Source: Nostoc sphaeroides | Lineage (GTDB): Bacteria > Cyanobacteriota > Cyanobacteriia > Cyanobacteriales > Nostocaceae | Assembly (NCBI RefSeq): GCF_003443655.1 | Contig: NZ_CP031941.1 | Coordinates: forward strand, 1,731,501 to 1,795,500 | DNA length: 64,000 nt | Direction: 5' to 3' | Shown here: piece after piece, positions 1-8,395 of the stretch | Position numbering within the stretch: the stretch's first letter is position 1 | Layout: each line of letters begins with the position of its first letter | Made by a program: the position numbers and the translations under genes | Notes under the pieces: generated by a model | Told to the model about the DNA's origin: nothing | Database searches by the model: none | The model's input: the letters and a program-made list of their open reading frames with translations, nothing else

Positions 1-1281
1 ACTAAAGCTTTCTAAAAGTACAGGATAACGGGTTTCTAAAACTTCTGGATCGGTCAAGCGAGAGTTAGTCATGTGAGAATGAACACCATCAGTTCCATCA
101 AAATCAATTCCTGCTCCAGAGCCGCCGCAGATAGTTTCATAATATTGATATTGCTCATTACCAAAAGTAAAATTATTCATCGTTCCTTGAGAAGCAGCCA
201 TGATACCTAAAGCGCCGTATAAAGCATCGACAATGGTTTGAGAAGTTTCGACATTACCCGCTACTACTGCTGCTGGATAAGTTGGATTCAGCATACAGCC
301 AACCGGAATAATAATTTCTAGAGGGTTAAGACACCCGGCATTAAGTGGAATATTATCATCAACTAAAGTCCGAAAGACGTATAAAACTGCGGCTTGAGTG
401 ACAGCTTTGGGAGCATTAAAATTACTATTTAGTTGCCGAGAAGTTCCAGTAAAATCAATGGTAGCACTACGATTTTCTTGATGAATCGTCACTTGAACTT
501 GAATTCGTGCCCCATTATCCATTTCATAAATAAATGAACCATCCTTGAGAAGATTGATAGCCTTTCTCACCGACTCCTCAGCATTAGCTTGTACAAACTT
601 CATGTAAGCTTGAACAGTATCGAGCTTGTATTGTGAAACCATTTTACGAAGCTCTTGTACTCCCCGTTCATTTGCGGCAATTTGTGCTTTAAAATCAGCG
701 ATATTTTGGTCAAGGTTACGAGCAGGATAAGTATGAGTTGAGAGGTGTTGTCTGACTGCGGTTTCTCGAAAATTGCCCTCTTCAACCAAGAGAAAATTAT
801 CAAAAATAATTCCTTCCTCTTCTACTGTAGTACTGTGGGGAGGCATTGAACCGGGAGTAACTCCACCGATATCTGCTTGGTGTCCACGAGAAGCAACAAA
901 AAAGAGGGGAGTAGGGAATGGAGTATTTTCACAACTCTCTAGAAAAACAGGGGTAATTGCAGTTACGTCGGGAAGGTGGGTTCCGCCATTATAGGGGTTA
1001 TTAGATAGATAGACATTTCCTGGTTTTAGGGTGTCGCCTTTTTCGTTAATTAAACTGCGGACACTTTCACTCATTGAGCCTAAATGTACAGGAATGTGGG
1101 GGGCATTAGCAACTAATAATCCAGATGAGTCAAAAATAGCGCAGGAGAAATCCAGCCTTTCTTTGATATTTACAGATGCTGCCGTATTCTGGAGAACAAT
1201 TCCCATTTGTTCGGCGATAAATTGATAGAGATTTTTGAATATTTCTAAGCGGATGGGATCTGGTTGCGTTGTTGTGTACAT
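1..1281 (-). CDS. hyuB: Hydantoinase B / 5-oxoprolinase B-type subunit, C-terminus cut by window edge
   Basis: Open for 427 codons from an ATG at 1281 to the left window edge, without a stop. My translation begins MYTTTQPDPIRLEIFKNLYQ and contains HyuB family blocks: NAPHIPVHLGSMSESVRS, YLSNNPYNGGTHLPDVT, SRGHQADIGGVTPGSMPP and a C-terminal GGSGAGIDFDGTDGVHSHMT. HyuB is the non-ATPase subunit of ATP-dependent hydantoin/oxoproline-type amidohydrolases and works with HyuA, which is read in the same direction just upstream at 1825-3915. The substrate cannot be read from sequence; 5-oxoproline or a hydantoin are the usual ones. The oddity is that an oppositely oriented acetyltransferase gene separates the two subunits, so they are not directly co-linear. 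The real protein should be about 500-600 residues, so roughly a fifth or more is missing. Confidence 0.9.
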   Translation of the reverse strand, partial: MYTTTQPDPIRLEIFKNLYQFIAEQMGIVLQNTAASVNIKERLDFSCAIFDSSGLLVANAPHIPVHLGSMSESVRSLINEKGDTLKPGNVYLSNNPYNGGTHLPDVTAITPVFLESCENTPFPTPLFFVASRGHQADIGGVTPGSMPPHSTTVEEEGIIFDNFLLVEEGNFRETAVRQHLSTHTYPARNLDQNIADFKAQIAANERGVQELRKMVSQYKLDTVQAYMKFVQANAEESVRKAINLLKDGSFIYEMDNGARIQVQVTIHQENRSATIDFTGTSRQLNSNFNAPKAVTQAAVLYVFRTLVDDNIPLNAGCLNPLEIIIPVGCMLNPTYPAAVVAGNVETSQTIVDALYGALGIMAASQGTMNNFTFGNEQYQYYETICGGSGAGIDFDGTDGVHSHMTNSRLTDPEVLETRYPVLLESFS

Positions 1282-1336
1282 GTTTGATTCCTATTGTTTG
1301 CTAAAATTATCTACTAAAGTGATTAAAAGAAGTTCA

Positions 1337-1819
1337 ATGAAGATTCGGTCTGCTACACCTGATGACATATTACTAATTTTTTCCTTTATCCAAAAAAAGT
1401 CTGAATTTGATAGAAACATTGGTGCTTATTCTGGTGTACTTCAAGTTACTCAGGAGAAAATACGTAAAACAATTTTTGGAACAGTACCTTTCTCTTACGT
1501 TTTATTTGCAGAAACCTCAGAGTGTGTGGTTGGGTTTGCTTTATATGGATTCAGATACTCATCTTTTGTAGGGCAACCGAGTATCTGGCTTGATGATTTG
1601 TATGTGGACGAAAATATGAGAAGTCAAGGAGCAGGAGCCGCGTTAATGAGTTATTTAGCTCAAGTAGCAAAGGATAATGACTGTACCCATCTTGCTTGGA
1701 ATGCTGATGTTCGCAACAGTCGCGGACTTAGTTTTTATCATAGGCTAGGTGCAAAAGTTACGGAGCAGAAAGGTAATCGCTGTTTTTTAACCTGGACACC
1801 ACAAATACTTGCTGTATAA
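1337..1819 (+). CDS. GNAT family N-acetyltransferase
   Basis: A 160-residue protein starting MKIRSATPDDILLIFSFIQK, the usual opening of GNAT enzymes. The core acetyl-CoA site is seen in WLDDLYVDENMRSQGAGAAL, which is motif A with a degenerate R-x-x-G-x-G/A, followed by WNADVRNSRGLSFYHRLGAK, the motif B loop and helix. It would transfer an acetyl group from acetyl-CoA to an amine; related proteins act on polyamines, amino acids or antibiotics, but nothing here fixes the substrate. A longer frame starts at 1235, but that would run into the hyuB start on the other strand, so I prefer the ATG at 1337. The stop lies only 5 bp from the hyuA stop (convergent). The gene splits hyuA from hyuB, suggesting insertion into an older hyuAB operon. 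Confidence 0.85.
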   Translation: MKIRSATPDDILLIFSFIQKKSEFDRNIGAYSGVLQVTQEKIRKTIFGTVPFSYVLFAETSECVVGFALYGFRYSSFVGQPSIWLDDLYVDENMRSQGAGAALMSYLAQVAKDNDCTHLAWNADVRNSRGLSFYHRLGAKVTEQKGNRCFLTWTPQILAV

Positions 1820-1824
1820 GCAGT

Positions 1825-3915
1825 TTATAGACGCTGTAAAATTAAATGATTACGTTCAGTTAATCTTGCTTGCCAATTAGGTTCCACTACAATTGTGCTA
1901 ATTTTTTCAACAACGATCGCAGGCCCATTAATACTATCTTCTGGTTGTAAATCTTCTCGTCGGTAAACAGGCGTATCATACCATCTATCGGTACTAAACA
2001 TCCTTACTGTCTCAAGAGATGTAGCAGCTTCATCTAAAGGACGAGTACGAGTAATTAAGGGTTCTTCGGGTGTCTCCATTTTCTGAATTACTTCTACTGA
2101 GGCTGATTCAACAATTAAAGTTTTATCTAATTGAATAAAACCATAGCGGGATTTATGTTCATCCTCAAATTCTTGCCGCATTAATACCACATCATCGGCA
2201 AAGTTAACGGTTAAAGTAGAATTAGTTCCTTCATATTTTAAGTTGACTTTCTGAACTATTTCTATCTGAGCATTAGCTTCATTTATTTCACTTCTAGCTT
2301 GAGTTTCTAAATATTCCATTAACTGGTATAATTTAGGAATTAATGCTTGGGTTAAAGGCTGTTCTACTCCTCCTTCTCTAATTGCCCGGACATCAGCTAA
2401 TCCCATTCCATAAGCAGAAAGAACACCAGCATAAGGATGAAGAAATATTTTTTTCATTCCCAAGGTATCGGCAATTAAACAAGCAACTTGTCCGCCTGCG
2501 CCGCCAAAACAACAAAGCACATATTGGCTGACATCATAACCCCGTTGTAGACTGATTTTTTTAATTGCGTTCGCCATATTTTCTACTGCGATCGCAATAA
2601 ATCCAGCAGCTACTTGTTCAGGAGTACAATTATTTAATGTAGCGCCTTGAATATCTTGGGCTAATTGTGTAAATTGCTGAATTACAGTATCTTTATCTAA
2701 AGGTAAATTGCCATCAATTCCAAAAACCGAGGGAAAATATTGCGGGTGGATTTTGCCTAACATCACATTAGCATCAGTAACCGCTAATGGCCCCCCACGT
2801 CGGTAACAAGCAGGGCCAGGATTTGAACCAGCAGATTTAGGGCCGACACGATAACTAGAACCATCAAAAAAGAGAATTGAACCGCCTCCAGCCGCAATGG
2901 TATTAATTGCTAATACGGGAACTCGCATCCGCGCCCCAGCAATTTCTGAATCTAATTGTCGTTCATACTCTCCTTTAAAGTGGGCGACATCTGTACTTGT
3001 CCCTCCCATATCAAAGGTAATAACTAACTCAAAACCTGCTCTTTTACTAGTTTGTACTGCACCGACAATACCACCAGCCGGGCCACTCAAAATACTATCT
3101 TTGCCTTGAAATTGTTCGGCTGCAACTAAACCGCCGTCAGATTTCATAAACATTAATTTTACTCCAGGTAACTGACTCGCTATTTGGTTGACATAGCGAC
3201 GTAAAATCGGAGTTAAATAAGCATCAACTACTGTTGTATCTCCTCGGCTGACTAATTTCATTAACGGGCTAACTTGATGAGATACAGATATTTGTGTAAA
3301 ACCGATTTCTTGGGCGGTTTGGGCTATTTGTTGTTCGTGTTTGGGATAGCGATCGCTGTGCATAAAAACAATAGCACAACTCCGAATTCCTGTGTTATAA
3401 ACTGCTTGTAAGTCATTTTTGACTTGTTGAATATTTATCGGTATTAATTCATTGCCATGAGCATCATAGCGTTCATCAATCTCAATCACCTGCTCATAAA
3501 GCATGGTTGGTAAAACGATATGACGAGCAAAGATGTTAGGACGGTTTTGGTAGCCAATTCGTAGTGCATCTTTAAAACCTTTAGTAATGAGAAGAACGAC
3601 GCGATCGCCTTTCCTTTCTAACAGTGCATTTGTTGCTACTGTTGTCCCCATTTTTACTACTTCTATCGCTTCAGTAGGAATGGGTTCGTTGCTGGAAATA
3701 CCCATGATATCCCGAATTCCTTGGATGGCTGCATCTTGATATTGTTCGGGATTTTCTGAAACCAGTTTGTAGACTATAATCCATTGCTGATTAGGTAGAG
3801 AAACAATTAAAAAACGTTCTGGATGTCTTAAGAGTCTGTCTATAATTGTCTGATTGTTAGTAACAGCAACAATATCTGTAAATGTACCACCGCGATCGGC
3901 AAAAACTTTCAACAT
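1825..3915 (-). CDS. hyuA: Hydantoinase A / 5-oxoprolinase A-type subunit
   Basis: 696 residues, normal length for the ATP-binding A subunit. The N-terminus has the actin-like phosphate-binding motif DRGGTFTDIVA, and a second glycine/DMGGTSTDVAHF block lies near residue 300. GGAGGQVACLIADTLGM near residue 480 is typical of the hydantoinase A C-terminal half. The enzyme couples ATP hydrolysis to ring opening of 5-oxoproline or hydantoins together with HyuB (1-1281), probably in the cytoplasm. The start ATG at 3915 leaves the DRGGTFTD motif about 7 residues in, which is normal. Downstream on the same strand the partner gene is displaced by a convergent GNAT gene, so the two subunits may no longer share one simple transcript. 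Gamma-glutamyl metabolism recurs in the window as broken ggt and phytochelatin-synthase genes near 49 kb. Confidence 0.9.
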   Translation of the reverse strand: MLKVFADRGGTFTDIVAVTNNQTIIDRLLRHPERFLIVSLPNQQWIIVYKLVSENPEQYQDAAIQGIRDIMGISSNEPIPTEAIEVVKMGTTVATNALLERKGDRVVLLITKGFKDALRIGYQNRPNIFARHIVLPTMLYEQVIEIDERYDAHGNELIPINIQQVKNDLQAVYNTGIRSCAIVFMHSDRYPKHEQQIAQTAQEIGFTQISVSHQVSPLMKLVSRGDTTVVDAYLTPILRRYVNQIASQLPGVKLMFMKSDGGLVAAEQFQGKDSILSGPAGGIVGAVQTSKRAGFELVITFDMGGTSTDVAHFKGEYERQLDSEIAGARMRVPVLAINTIAAGGGSILFFDGSSYRVGPKSAGSNPGPACYRRGGPLAVTDANVMLGKIHPQYFPSVFGIDGNLPLDKDTVIQQFTQLAQDIQGATLNNCTPEQVAAGFIAIAVENMANAIKKISLQRGYDVSQYVLCCFGGAGGQVACLIADTLGMKKIFLHPYAGVLSAYGMGLADVRAIREGGVEQPLTQALIPKLYQLMEYLETQARSEINEANAQIEIVQKVNLKYEGTNSTLTVNFADDVVLMRQEFEDEHKSRYGFIQLDKTLIVESASVEVIQKMETPEEPLITRTRPLDEAATSLETVRMFSTDRWYDTPVYRREDLQPEDSINGPAIVVEKISTIVVEPNWQARLTERNHLILQRL

Positions 3916-4007
3916 GATTCTGTTTTCTCAACGCTATACAGGTAGCATAACAATGGGTTATGAAGTCTTTCTACTTCAGGTGTGAAATATTTTTCTACAG
4001 ATGTGGA

Positions 4008-4171
4008 ATCTTAGAGGATATTTGAAAAGTTATTATTGATGTATCAAATATTTTTTACCCCACCGTAACCCTCCCCGATATATTGGGGAGGGAACTGGAT
4101 TTTTCTTGTTTCCCCCCTTTACAAGGGGGGACTAAGGGGGGTAATAATTCTTTTCAAACAACCTCTTAGAT
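4008..4171. repeat. Miniature inverted-repeat element (TTAGAGG...CCTCTTA family)
   Basis: About 164 bp in the hyuA upstream gap, bounded by 22-bp imperfect inverted ends. The left end is ATCTTAGAGGATATTTGAAAAG and the right end, reverse complemented, differs at only a few bases. The interior carries the paired runs of C and G (TTCCCCCCTTTACAAGGGGGG) typical of cyanobacterial small repeats. It has no coding capacity. A related full element lies at 57215-57384 and partial copies occur near 53157 and 11905. The rest of the 3916-4178 gap shows nothing else I can name. Confidence 0.7.
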
Positions 4172-4178
4172 ATAGTTA

Positions 4179-6023
4179 TTAAATTGTCCACTGCCATTTA
4201 GACTGCTGTGCATTCCATTTTACAGCTACTATTTCTGCTGGGGGATTGATGCGATCGCCATTCTTTTCAAATTGGATAATTCCTGTAACTCCTTTCACTT
4301 GTTTTTTATCCTCTTTAAAATATTTATTCATATATATCAGTAAAGATTGACTATCTGAAATGTTAAATTGCTCTAAAATTCTCAGAATTATTAACACTGA
4401 GTCGAAAGCTGTTGCACTACGCCATGTTAAGTTTTCTTCTCCCCATAATTGAGTGCCTAGCTGACAAAACTTTTGCCCTAGTTGATTTTCACTATTGCAC
4501 CCATTTGTTTTACTGTGCCAATGCCAAGGAACACAAGCTATAATTTGACACTCATTTTTATCTACCAAATTATACTGACTTTGTTCATCAATCCAATGTA
4601 AAACATTCTCATGGTAAAAAGTTGCTGAACCAGCTATTAGACAGTTATTGATTTTTAATCTACTAATCAGTCCAGCATTATCAAGGGAATTAGGTTCAAT
4701 TCCTCCATCAGGAATTATGATAATAATATCAACTTCATTCTGTTTAATATCTTCTAGATAAGCTTGAATATGATAATATTTTTCGCTAATATAACTACAT
4801 TCTTTTAGAAAAATAATCTGTTCACTATATTGCTCTAGACATTTTTTGATAGTATTTCTGTATGAAGTGCTATAACTACTATTTTTATTATAAATAATAG
4901 CTACTTTTTTATGATCTTTTTCGGGCAAGCTTTCTGTCAAATAATGAGCTAACTGTGTGGCATTTATGCTATCTTGAGTAGTCAGTCTAAAAAATGATAA
5001 GCTCTCACCCCCAGATAAATGAGAAAGTTCATTAGATGTACTGCTAGGGTTTACTAAAATTAGTCCATTTTGAGAATATAAATTTAGTGCCTTTTTAGTC
5101 ATTTCACTTGAATAGTGACCGATGATAGAAATCAGGTTTAATTGTGGCGCTAAATTGGCTAAATTCTCTGCTGTTTGGCTATATGGTGCATATAAATTAT
5201 TAGGATCATTGACAATTAGAATTTTCAAGGCTATTTGACTATCTGTATTATTTAGAGTAAACAATTTGTCGGACTTGATATCATCTAAATTTATCTCTTT
5301 TTCTAGTGAAATTTTATCAAAGCTTTGAATATTTACTTGGAGTTGAATTTGAGCAATACCTCGTAAAATCTCAGATGCAACATGACCTTGATTATGATAA
5401 AATGGTACAACCACAGCCAAAGTATAAATCTGAATTTTTTTCTCTCGTAAAAGAGATTGCTTATATTCAATTAAACAGTTATTAATATAAATTAAAATTT
5501 CTGGATTCCCTGTACCATAAATTTCTATTTCTTTTTTCCAAGCCCAAATAAAGCACTTTAATGCTTGATAATAAAGTCCTTGCTGATAAAATTTATTGCC
5601 TTGGATTTGTAACTCAACAATATCTTGATTTGGGGGATAAAGAAAAATTTGTCTGCCAAAACTACCTTGAAAGTTATCATTGTTTAATTGAGGAGCAGTT
5701 TGCAATTTATATCCGTTATTAGTATGAAGTAAAAAATTAAGCAGCTTAACCCACTTCCCAGCTATCTCTTCTTGGTCAATTTGCATCAGTTCTGCTATTC
5801 TGGGATAAATATTATTACTCAGCCTATCTCTAATTTGTTGGTCAGATAAATTGAAGATTTTAGCTATATGTTGTCGAGAGTGTCCTAATAGAGATTGACA
5901 AATGATTTCCTTGTCAATTTCACTGATTTGCCTTCTATTTGAAGCTGTCTCTAATTTCTGAAAGAAAAGGTCAATATTAATATTTAGCTGTTCTATAACC
6001 TGTTGACAATTTTGACACACCAT
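4179..6023 (-). CDS. HTH - TPR-like - type I periplasmic-binding-domain fusion protein, apparently cytosolic
   Basis: 614 residues with no signal peptide. Residues 1-90 form a helix-turn-helix-like region (ICQSLLGHSRQHIAKIFNLS, then DQQIRDRLSNNIYPRIAELM) resembling the N-terminal domains of cyanobacterial conflict and signalling proteins. Residues about 145-195 look like one or two TPR hairpins (FYQQGLYYQALKCFIWAWKK). From about residue 205 to the end is a branched-chain-amino-acid-receptor-like fold: LAVVVPFYHNQGHVASEILR, ISIIGHYSSEMTKKALNLYS, ILVNPSSTSNELSHLSGGES. Normally that fold is a secreted ABC-transporter receptor; here it is fused behind a putative DNA- or protein-binding domain and lacks an export signal. 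I infer a cytosolic ligand sensor. No transporter genes adjoin it. The domain reading is from pattern recognition only. Confidence 0.7.
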   Translation of the reverse strand: MVCQNCQQVIEQLNINIDLFFQKLETASNRRQISEIDKEIICQSLLGHSRQHIAKIFNLSDQQIRDRLSNNIYPRIAELMQIDQEEIAGKWVKLLNFLLHTNNGYKLQTAPQLNNDNFQGSFGRQIFLYPPNQDIVELQIQGNKFYQQGLYYQALKCFIWAWKKEIEIYGTGNPEILIYINNCLIEYKQSLLREKKIQIYTLAVVVPFYHNQGHVASEILRGIAQIQLQVNIQSFDKISLEKEINLDDIKSDKLFTLNNTDSQIALKILIVNDPNNLYAPYSQTAENLANLAPQLNLISIIGHYSSEMTKKALNLYSQNGLILVNPSSTSNELSHLSGGESLSFFRLTTQDSINATQLAHYLTESLPEKDHKKVAIIYNKNSSYSTSYRNTIKKCLEQYSEQIIFLKECSYISEKYYHIQAYLEDIKQNEVDIIIIIPDGGIEPNSLDNAGLISRLKINNCLIAGSATFYHENVLHWIDEQSQYNLVDKNECQIIACVPWHWHSKTNGCNSENQLGQKFCQLGTQLWGEENLTWRSATAFDSVLIILRILEQFNISDSQSLLIYMNKYFKEDKKQVKGVTGIIQFEKNGDRINPPAEIVAVKWNAQQSKWQWTI

Positions 6024-6243
6024 AATTATCTATAGGACTAATATTTGATTTCTGAAAAAGCTCGGGTTCTACTCGAAAAGCCTAATTCCCTACTCCCCAC
6101 TCCCCACTCCCCACTCCCCGCCTACGTAGATAATTTCAAAAATCAAATACGATTCCTATATCATCCTTTTTTCAAAATGATAGTCTAATTCCTAACTTAG
6201 GTGATCCTATGGGTGTCGAACTAATTTCTATTTATGTTGACAA

Positions 6244-6474
6244 TTAGATAGCTTGCTGCTTTAGCGGAATTAAAATTACAAATTCTGTACCTTGTCCAGG
6301 AGCAGAAATACATTGTAATGTTACCTGATGTTTTTGGGTGATAATCTGATAACTAATAGATAAACCTAATCCCGTACCTTTACCAACTGGTTTAGTAGTA
6401 AAGAATGGTTCAAACAAGTGCTTTTGTACCTTTTTTGGAATGCCTGTACCATTAGCGCCTCTACAAATGTACAA
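6244..6474 (-). pseudogene. Remnant of a histidine kinase, catalytic C-terminus only
   Basis: 76 codons encode only the end of a HATPase_c domain: NGTGIPKK (N/G1 box), then [20 protein letters not shown] (F and G2 boxes) and GQGTEFVILIPL. It closely parallels the C-terminus of the large kinase at 26998-30303 ([20 protein letters not shown]). The phosphoacceptor domain and the N box are missing. The upstream limit of the homology is next to a transposon-like terminal repeat at 6478-6516, so the gene was probably truncated by that element or by a deletion beside it. Confidence 0.8.
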
Positions 6475-6477
6475 ATA

Positions 6478-6516
6478 ATTTGGGATAATTTATTTTTTTG
6501 GAAGTCCCTTATATCC
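6478..6516. repeat. Single end of a dispersed element (AAGGGACTTCC family)
   Basis: TTTGGGATAATTTATTTTTTTGG followed by AAGTCCCTTATA matches the ends of elements at 10997-11100, 34298-34446 and 46618-46716. Only one end is present here. It separates the kinase remnant from tmk and probably contains the tmk promoter region. Confidence 0.55.
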
Positions 6517-6550
6517 AAAAGTTATTTTTAAAGTAGTGAACATAAAAAGC

Positions 6551-7210
6551 ATGAGTGGCAAATTAATTGTATTTGAAGGGGTAGAAGGCTGTGGTAAAAC
6601 CAGCCAAATGCAGCTTTGTTGTCAGTGGTTGGAAAGTCTAGGTGTTTCTGTGGTGGTAACTCGTGAACCAGGTGGAACGGAGTTAGGCTTACATCTTCGC
6701 CGCTTGCTATTAGAGAAAACAGAGGATAAACCCTTCGGCTCCGCTCAGGGCGAGCCAGTTGCACAAGTGACAGAACTTTTGTTGTATGCTGCTGACCGAT
6801 CGCAACACGTTGAACAAGAACTTAAACCAAATCTTGCAGCAGGGAAATATATATTATGCGATCGCTACACTGACTCTACCATTGCCTACCAAGGATATGG
6901 TCGCGGTCTTAACATGAGTTTAATCAATCAGCTTAATCATATTGCCACTGGTGGTTTAGAGAGTGACTTAACTATTTGGCTAGATGTCGATGTCGAAGTC
7001 GGACTAGCCCGGAAACGGGGAGATGGAATAGGGTTAGACCGCATTGAACAAGAAACAATCGCTTTTCATCGGCGCGTTCAGCAAGGATACGCAGAGTTAG
7101 CAGCATCCTATCCCTCAAGAATTGTGCGGATAGATGGCAGCTTGACTAAAGAAGCTGTACAACAAGTAATTCAAGGAATTTTACGCGTACACCTGAAGGG
7201 GTTGCTATAG
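6551..7210 (+). CDS. tmk: Thymidylate kinase (dTMP kinase) with repeat-derived internal insert
   Basis: 219 residues from the ATG at 6551. It phosphorylates dTMP to dTDP in dTTP synthesis. The P-loop is EGVEGCGKTSQ at the N-terminus, the dTMP-binding motif is REPGGTELG, the DRY-type block is CDRYTDSTIAYQGYGRG, and the lid region is ARKRGDGIGLDRIEQE. The start is chosen because family members begin only a few residues before the P-loop; an in-frame ATG at 6536 is less likely. Residues about 60-70 (EDKPFGSAQGEP) are unusual: they are encoded by CCCTTCGGCTCCGCTCAGGG and the next few bases (6731-6756), a dispersed cyanobacterial repeat motif. It sits in a loop between REPGGTELG and the LLLYAADRSQH helix, so the enzyme probably tolerates it. 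Confidence 0.93.
   Translation: MSGKLIVFEGVEGCGKTSQMQLCCQWLESLGVSVVVTREPGGTELGLHLRRLLLEKTEDKPFGSAQGEPVAQVTELLLYAADRSQHVEQELKPNLAAGKYILCDRYTDSTIAYQGYGRGLNMSLINQLNHIATGGLESDLTIWLDVDVEVGLARKRGDGIGLDRIEQETIAFHRRVQQGYAELAASYPSRIVRIDGSLTKEAVQQVIQGILRVHLKGLL
6731..6756. repeat. Dispersed palindromic repeat inserted in frame inside tmk
   Basis: CCCTTCGGCTCCGCTCAGGG plus CGAGCC reads through in frame as PFGSAQGEP. A related degenerate sequence (gagcgactcgtgccgagcc...) lies in the non-coding region near 34674. Its presence inside a conserved essential enzyme loop suggests insertion of a small repeat without loss of reading frame. Confidence 0.6.
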
Positions 7211-7407
7211 ACATCGCCTCAAATTTTGAAGGCAAAATTTTTTGAACTTTCTACTTAACTGTCTTAACTGTCCTTGCATCGTTGGTTTAAAGCTGAGAAT
7301 ATTATAAAGGATGAGGTATTTTCCGATACCACACCCTAATCCAAAACTAGTACAGCACGGCGGAAATAAACACACCATTTCAAAAAAGGTTGGAAGGAAG
7401 AGTTTGT

Positions 7408-7914
7408 ATGAAATTTAAGTCTGTTTCTGTAGGTATTGGCTTAAGCCTTCTCAGTTTTTCAGTCAGTTCATTCCCACGGACTATATTCAATTCATCACGA
7501 GTTCTTGCCGAAGAAGTTAGTTCTTCATGCCCTCTAGCATCTGATATTGCCGTTACCTTCCTCAATTCTAAATGTGAGGAAGTCAAACTAGACCAGCCTA
7601 AGACTTTTTATCGCTACTATAGTAGCAGTGAGAACAGATATGGTAGGTATTTAACAACTGATAAATATGAAACAAATGTAGAAGTAATTAGGAATCTAGC
7701 CCTCAATCAATTATGGGGCAATAAAGCCACTATGATCCAACCAGTTACTTTGCCAGCAGGAACGACAGTTTATCAAGGCATTGTTGCCCCTCAAACCCCC
7801 AATAAATGCTATCCTGGCGGTGGTCAACAGACTTTTATTAAAGATACAAGAGATCCAAATATTAAGTGGTCTGAGGGAGAAAATATCGTCATCAAAGATT
7901 TTAGTTGTTCGTAA
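7408..7914 (+). CDS. Secreted protein of unknown function, possible toxin-like domain
   Basis: 168 residues from the ATG at 7408, preceded by a purine-rich GGAAGGAAGAG. The N-terminus MKFKSVSVGIGLSLLSFSVS is a signal-peptide-like stretch, probably cleaved near VLAEE. The mature part has FYRYYSSSENRYGRYLTT, then VTLPAGTTVYQGIVAPQ and CYPGGGQQTFI, and four cysteines. The pattern Y-R-Y...G-R-Y-L-T, an 'LPAGT-x-V' strand and a GGG-Q-Q ending reminds me of small toxin domains at the C-termini of polymorphic toxins, but I cannot name a family with confidence. It is followed directly by a small helical gene at 7920, whose product could be its partner. The 7211-7407 gap shows no element I can identify. 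Confidence 0.6.
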   Translation: MKFKSVSVGIGLSLLSFSVSSFPRTIFNSSRVLAEEVSSSCPLASDIAVTFLNSKCEEVKLDQPKTFYRYYSSSENRYGRYLTTDKYETNVEVIRNLALNQLWGNKATMIQPVTLPAGTTVYQGIVAPQTPNKCYPGGGQQTFIKDTRDPNIKWSEGENIVIKDFSCS

Positions 7915-7919
7915 AAATC

Positions 7920-8210
7920 ATGGAAACAAAGACAGAAGAATTTATCAAGTTGCTCGATAAAGCTCTTGAGATTGCCGAACAGATTCGTCTCGACAAACAA
8001 CCAGAATTTAAACACTCAGAGCGTTTAAACAATCTGATCGATGCACTACAATCGATTAGAAGTAAAACGCTGATTGGTAAACTTGAAGCATCAGGAGGAA
8101 TCTCAACCCTTGGGCTGGCTCGTGAAGTGGCTGATTGGATTGAGCCGTTAGATTCGCCATTATTAAAAACTGTAGGCACGATAGAGGAATATTACCAAAA
8201 ACACCTCTAA
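7920..8210 (+). CDS. Small helical protein of unknown function, possible partner of upstream gene
   Basis: 96 residues from the ATG at 7920 (METKTEEFIKLLDKALEIAE), 5 bp after the stop of the secreted protein gene, so almost certainly the same transcript. It is predicted mostly alpha-helical and cytosolic, with no signal peptide or cysteines. I do not recognise the family. Its size, position and cytosolic location would suit an immunity or chaperone protein for the secreted product; that is inference only. The TAA stop abuts a miniature element that begins at 8210, so the 3' end of this operon is defined by the insertion. Confidence 0.55.
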   Translation: METKTEEFIKLLDKALEIAEQIRLDKQPEFKHSERLNNLIDALQSIRSKTLIGKLEASGGISTLGLAREVADWIEPLDSPLLKTVGTIEEYYQKHL

Positions 8211-8359
8211 TACCAATTTAATGTGAAGTTGCATATATCTTGATCCCCCTAAATCCCCCGATAAATTGGGGGACTTTGATAGATGTTTTTCCGGTTCCCC
8301 CCTTAAAAAGGGGGGCTAGGGGGGATCGAATTCTATGCAGCTTCATAAAAAATTGGTAT
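8210..8359. repeat. Miniature inverted-repeat element (ATACCAATT...AATTGGTAT family)
   Basis: 150 bp with about 26-bp imperfect inverted ends: left ATACCAATTTAATGTGAAG, right ending CTTCATAAAAAATTGGTAT. The interior contains C-rich and G-rich complementary blocks that could fold into long hairpins. It is non-coding. A second full copy is at 15509-15611 and solitary ends occur at 24974 and 57384. It may act as a bidirectional terminator for the 7408-8210 unit. Confidence 0.75.
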
Positions 8360-8395
8360 AAATACTACAGGTTTCTCAGGTAAAGCGGATCGTCT

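Noticed and set aside
1235-1336. Longer N-terminus of the GNAT gene
   Set aside because: It would overlap the hyuB start codon and is unlike the family; the ATG at 1337 gives the standard GNAT opening.
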